Shown: positions 13,067 to 14,580 of the stretch, piece by piece | Layout: the number at the start of each line of letters is the position of its first letter | Numbering within the stretch: the first letter of the stretch is position 1 | From: an uncultured Mycoplasma sp. | GTDB lineage: Bacteria > Bacillota_I > Bacilli_A > RF39 > UBA660 | NCBI GenBank assembly: GCA_947388575.1 | Contig: CANDSI010000007.1 | Location: forward strand, 1 to 14,580 | DNA: 14,580 nucleotides | Reading direction: 5' to 3' | Program-made: the position numbers and the translations under genes | Notes under the pieces: model-generated | What the model saw: only the letters and a program-made list of their open reading frames with translations | Database searches by the model: none | Told to the model about the DNA's origin: nothing

Positions 13067-14580
13067 TTTTAAAATAAATTGATCCTATTAAAATATATAA
13101 TAAAAGGTATATACTATTATTTCTACTATATGTATTTGGTACATCTATTTCAGTACGGTTATTAGAAGTTATTATCGTGTCTATATTTTCTTTGACTTCA
13201 ATTTTAATTTCTTCATCTCTTTTGTAATCGTCATCATTTAATATCTCTTTAATATAATATATCCCTGTTTCTAAATCTTTAAATATTATTTTACCATCTA
13301 AATCAGTTATAGCTTCTTTTATTAATTCTCTATCTTTATTATATAAAGCATACTTTATTCCTGATAATGGCTTGTTATTTATGTAATCTATTTTATTAAT
13401 AATTATTGTTCCTTTTTTTACATTACTTTCATTATCTGAATTATTTTCTAATAACTCCTCTTTGATTATAATTGCCTTATTTTCATTAAAATTCTCATTG
13501 ACTTCTATATTAGCTAATTCTTTATTATCTCTATTTTGCGCACTTTTATATATTTTATATTTTCCAAAAATAAGATTAATTGTTACCTTACCATTATTAT
13601 CTGTGGTAATTTCTTTTATAAAATTATTAGCCTCATCATATATATTTAGTTTAATGTTGGAATTTAATGCTATGTCACTATTATTTTTTATTAATTGATA
13701 TTCAATTGAAACTTTTTTGGTTTCTAATTCGTTTTTGATATCTAAAGTTATATCTTCTTTATTTATATCAAAATATATTCTTTCTCGATTTAGTTTGTAA
13801 CCATAAGAAGTCTTGGTTTGTTCTAAGTAATATTTTCCTGGAAATAAATTAATTTTTTCACTTATTCCTTCTTTATTAAGTTTTATGTTAGAGTAAAGTT
13901 CTATTCCTTCTTCAGAATAAATTTTGTATTCATTATCTGTAAGTGGAAATTTGTTTAGCTCTGGAGATATACCTTTTAAAATAACTTCTGGTTCTTTTAT
14001 ATTTATTGTCAATACTAGATTATTAGTATTAATTTTTCCTCTACTTATTAAATTATGAGATAAAGAATTAATGTAAATTTTCATGGTCTCTAAATTTTCT
14101 GTTTTTCTGCAAAATATTATGTTTATTATATTTGGCTCTATAGGTTTTATAATTAATTTATTATTTTTCACTTCGTAATCTATTGCATTACTATCATTAA
14201 TAATATCAAAATCTTTTAATTTGTTATTAGTGTCTTCAAATATTAATTTATCAGTTAATTTTAAATCATATGAGTCTTTTAATTCTCCTGATTCTAAAAA
14301 TGATGGATTGCTTTCAAAATTCTTAATATCTTCTTTAATTAATTCTATTTCTTTTTCATAGATTTTTATTTTGTTATTATTTGTATCCTCAAAATATATT
14401 TGACCGTTTTCATTTTTTACAATTTCTTCCCATATTAAATACTGAGTAATATTGTACCATTTTATATCAGTCCTATCTTGGTAACCATAGCCATAATAAA
14501 CAATCAGTGCAATTCTATTTTTTAACTTATCTTCTAAAGAGTTCATTCCATAATAGTAATCATAAGTGTCATAACCATAG
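13029..14580 (-). CDS. Cys-Gln thioester / Cna-B surface protein with VPNTY sorting signal (5' end outside window)
   Basis: The frame is open to the window edge with no ribosome site at the first ATG (14546), so the true N-terminus, with the signal peptide and thioester cysteine, is outside. Numbering from that Met, residues 11-42 (IALIVYYGYGYQ, then KWYNITQYLIWEEI) match the second half of a TQXA thioester domain; Q35 is the expected thioester glutamine. Three prealbumin-like (Cna-B/SpaA) repeats follow at about 195-275, 277-362 and 378-465. The last has K385, E434 and N462/N463, positioned to form an isopeptide bond. The C-terminus is a sorting signal: VPNTY (469-473), a hydrophobic helix (478-492) and a basic tail. 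Thioester domains in Gram-positive adhesins bind host or surface amines covalently. The overlapping downstream sortase is the likely anchoring enzyme. Confidence 0.88.
   Translation of the reverse strand, partial: YGYDTYDYYYGMNSLEDKLKNRIALIVYYGYGYQDRTDIKWYNITQYLIWEEIVKNENGQIYFEDTNNNKIKIYEKEIELIKEDIKNFESNPSFLESGELKDSYDLKLTDKLIFEDTNNKLKDFDIINDSNAIDYEVKNNKLIIKPIEPNIINIIFCRKTENLETMKIYINSLSHNLISRGKINTNNLVLTINIKEPEVILKGISPELNKFPLTDNEYKIYSEEGIELYSNIKLNKEGISEKINLFPGKYYLEQTKTSYGYKLNRERIYFDINKEDITLDIKNELETKKVSIEYQLIKNNSDIALNSNIKLNIYDEANNFIKEITTDNNGKVTINLIFGKYKIYKSAQNRDNKELANIEVNENFNENKAIIIKEELLENNSDNESNVKKGTIIINKIDYINNKPLSGIKYALYNKDRELIKEAITDLDGKIIFKDLETGIYYIKEILNDDDYKRDEEIKIEVKENIDTIITSNNRTEIDVPNTYSRNNSIYLLLYILIGSIYFKNAKFYKKKKHFS

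Overview
The window is very AT-rich, densely packed and almost entirely coded on the minus strand; only one small gene (8063-8353) reads on the plus strand. The gene set is Gram-positive: primary sigma factor, primase and TrmK in one operon, trigger factor, Lon, a YqfQ-like protein, a sortase with a wall-anchored surface protein, and PilC/PilD-type pilus-assembly proteins. All long reading frames are intact with the standard code. Of 14 stop codons seen, 10 are TAA, 4 are TAG and none is TGA. This suits a low-GC Bacillota lineage near the Bacilli/Erysipelotrichia/RF39-like gut clades. A classical wall-less Mollicute is less likely, because sortase substrates need a wall or similar anchor. The exact taxon cannot be settled here.

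Layout, low to high coordinates. 1-650: N-terminal part of Lon, with its promoter near 785-813. 862-1887: a sugar-transfer-associated ATP-grasp enzyme. 1967-3106: a two-gene operon encoding an 87-residue protein and a 290-residue membrane protein that share one N-terminal domain. Its promoter (3132-3163) has perfect -35 and -10 hexamers separated by a 20-bp spacer that contains 11 consecutive G, the architecture of a phase-variable promoter. 3251-3296: an unexplained GC-rich inverted repeat. 3342-4589: trigger factor. 4658-5629: a stand-alone amidoligase-like enzyme. 5723-7934: a prepilin peptidase and a PilC/GspF platform protein without the other pilus genes. 8063-8353 (+): YqfQ-like protein. 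8348-12410: the macromolecular-synthesis operon dnaG-rpoD-trmK-J-domain protein, in which the J-domain gene appears split by an in-frame TAA. 12527-14580: a sortase overlapping the end of its likely substrate, a thioester/Cna-B surface protein with a VPNTY sorting motif; the substrate runs off the window.

Much of the non-housekeeping content faces the cell surface: the adhesin-like thioester protein and its sortase, the pilus or pseudopilus assembly proteins, a possible glycan-modification ATP-grasp enzyme, and the membrane protein behind the G-tract switch. The most interesting system is that switch: slippage in the G tract should change promoter spacing in 1-bp steps and so turn the paralogous pair up or down reversibly between cells.
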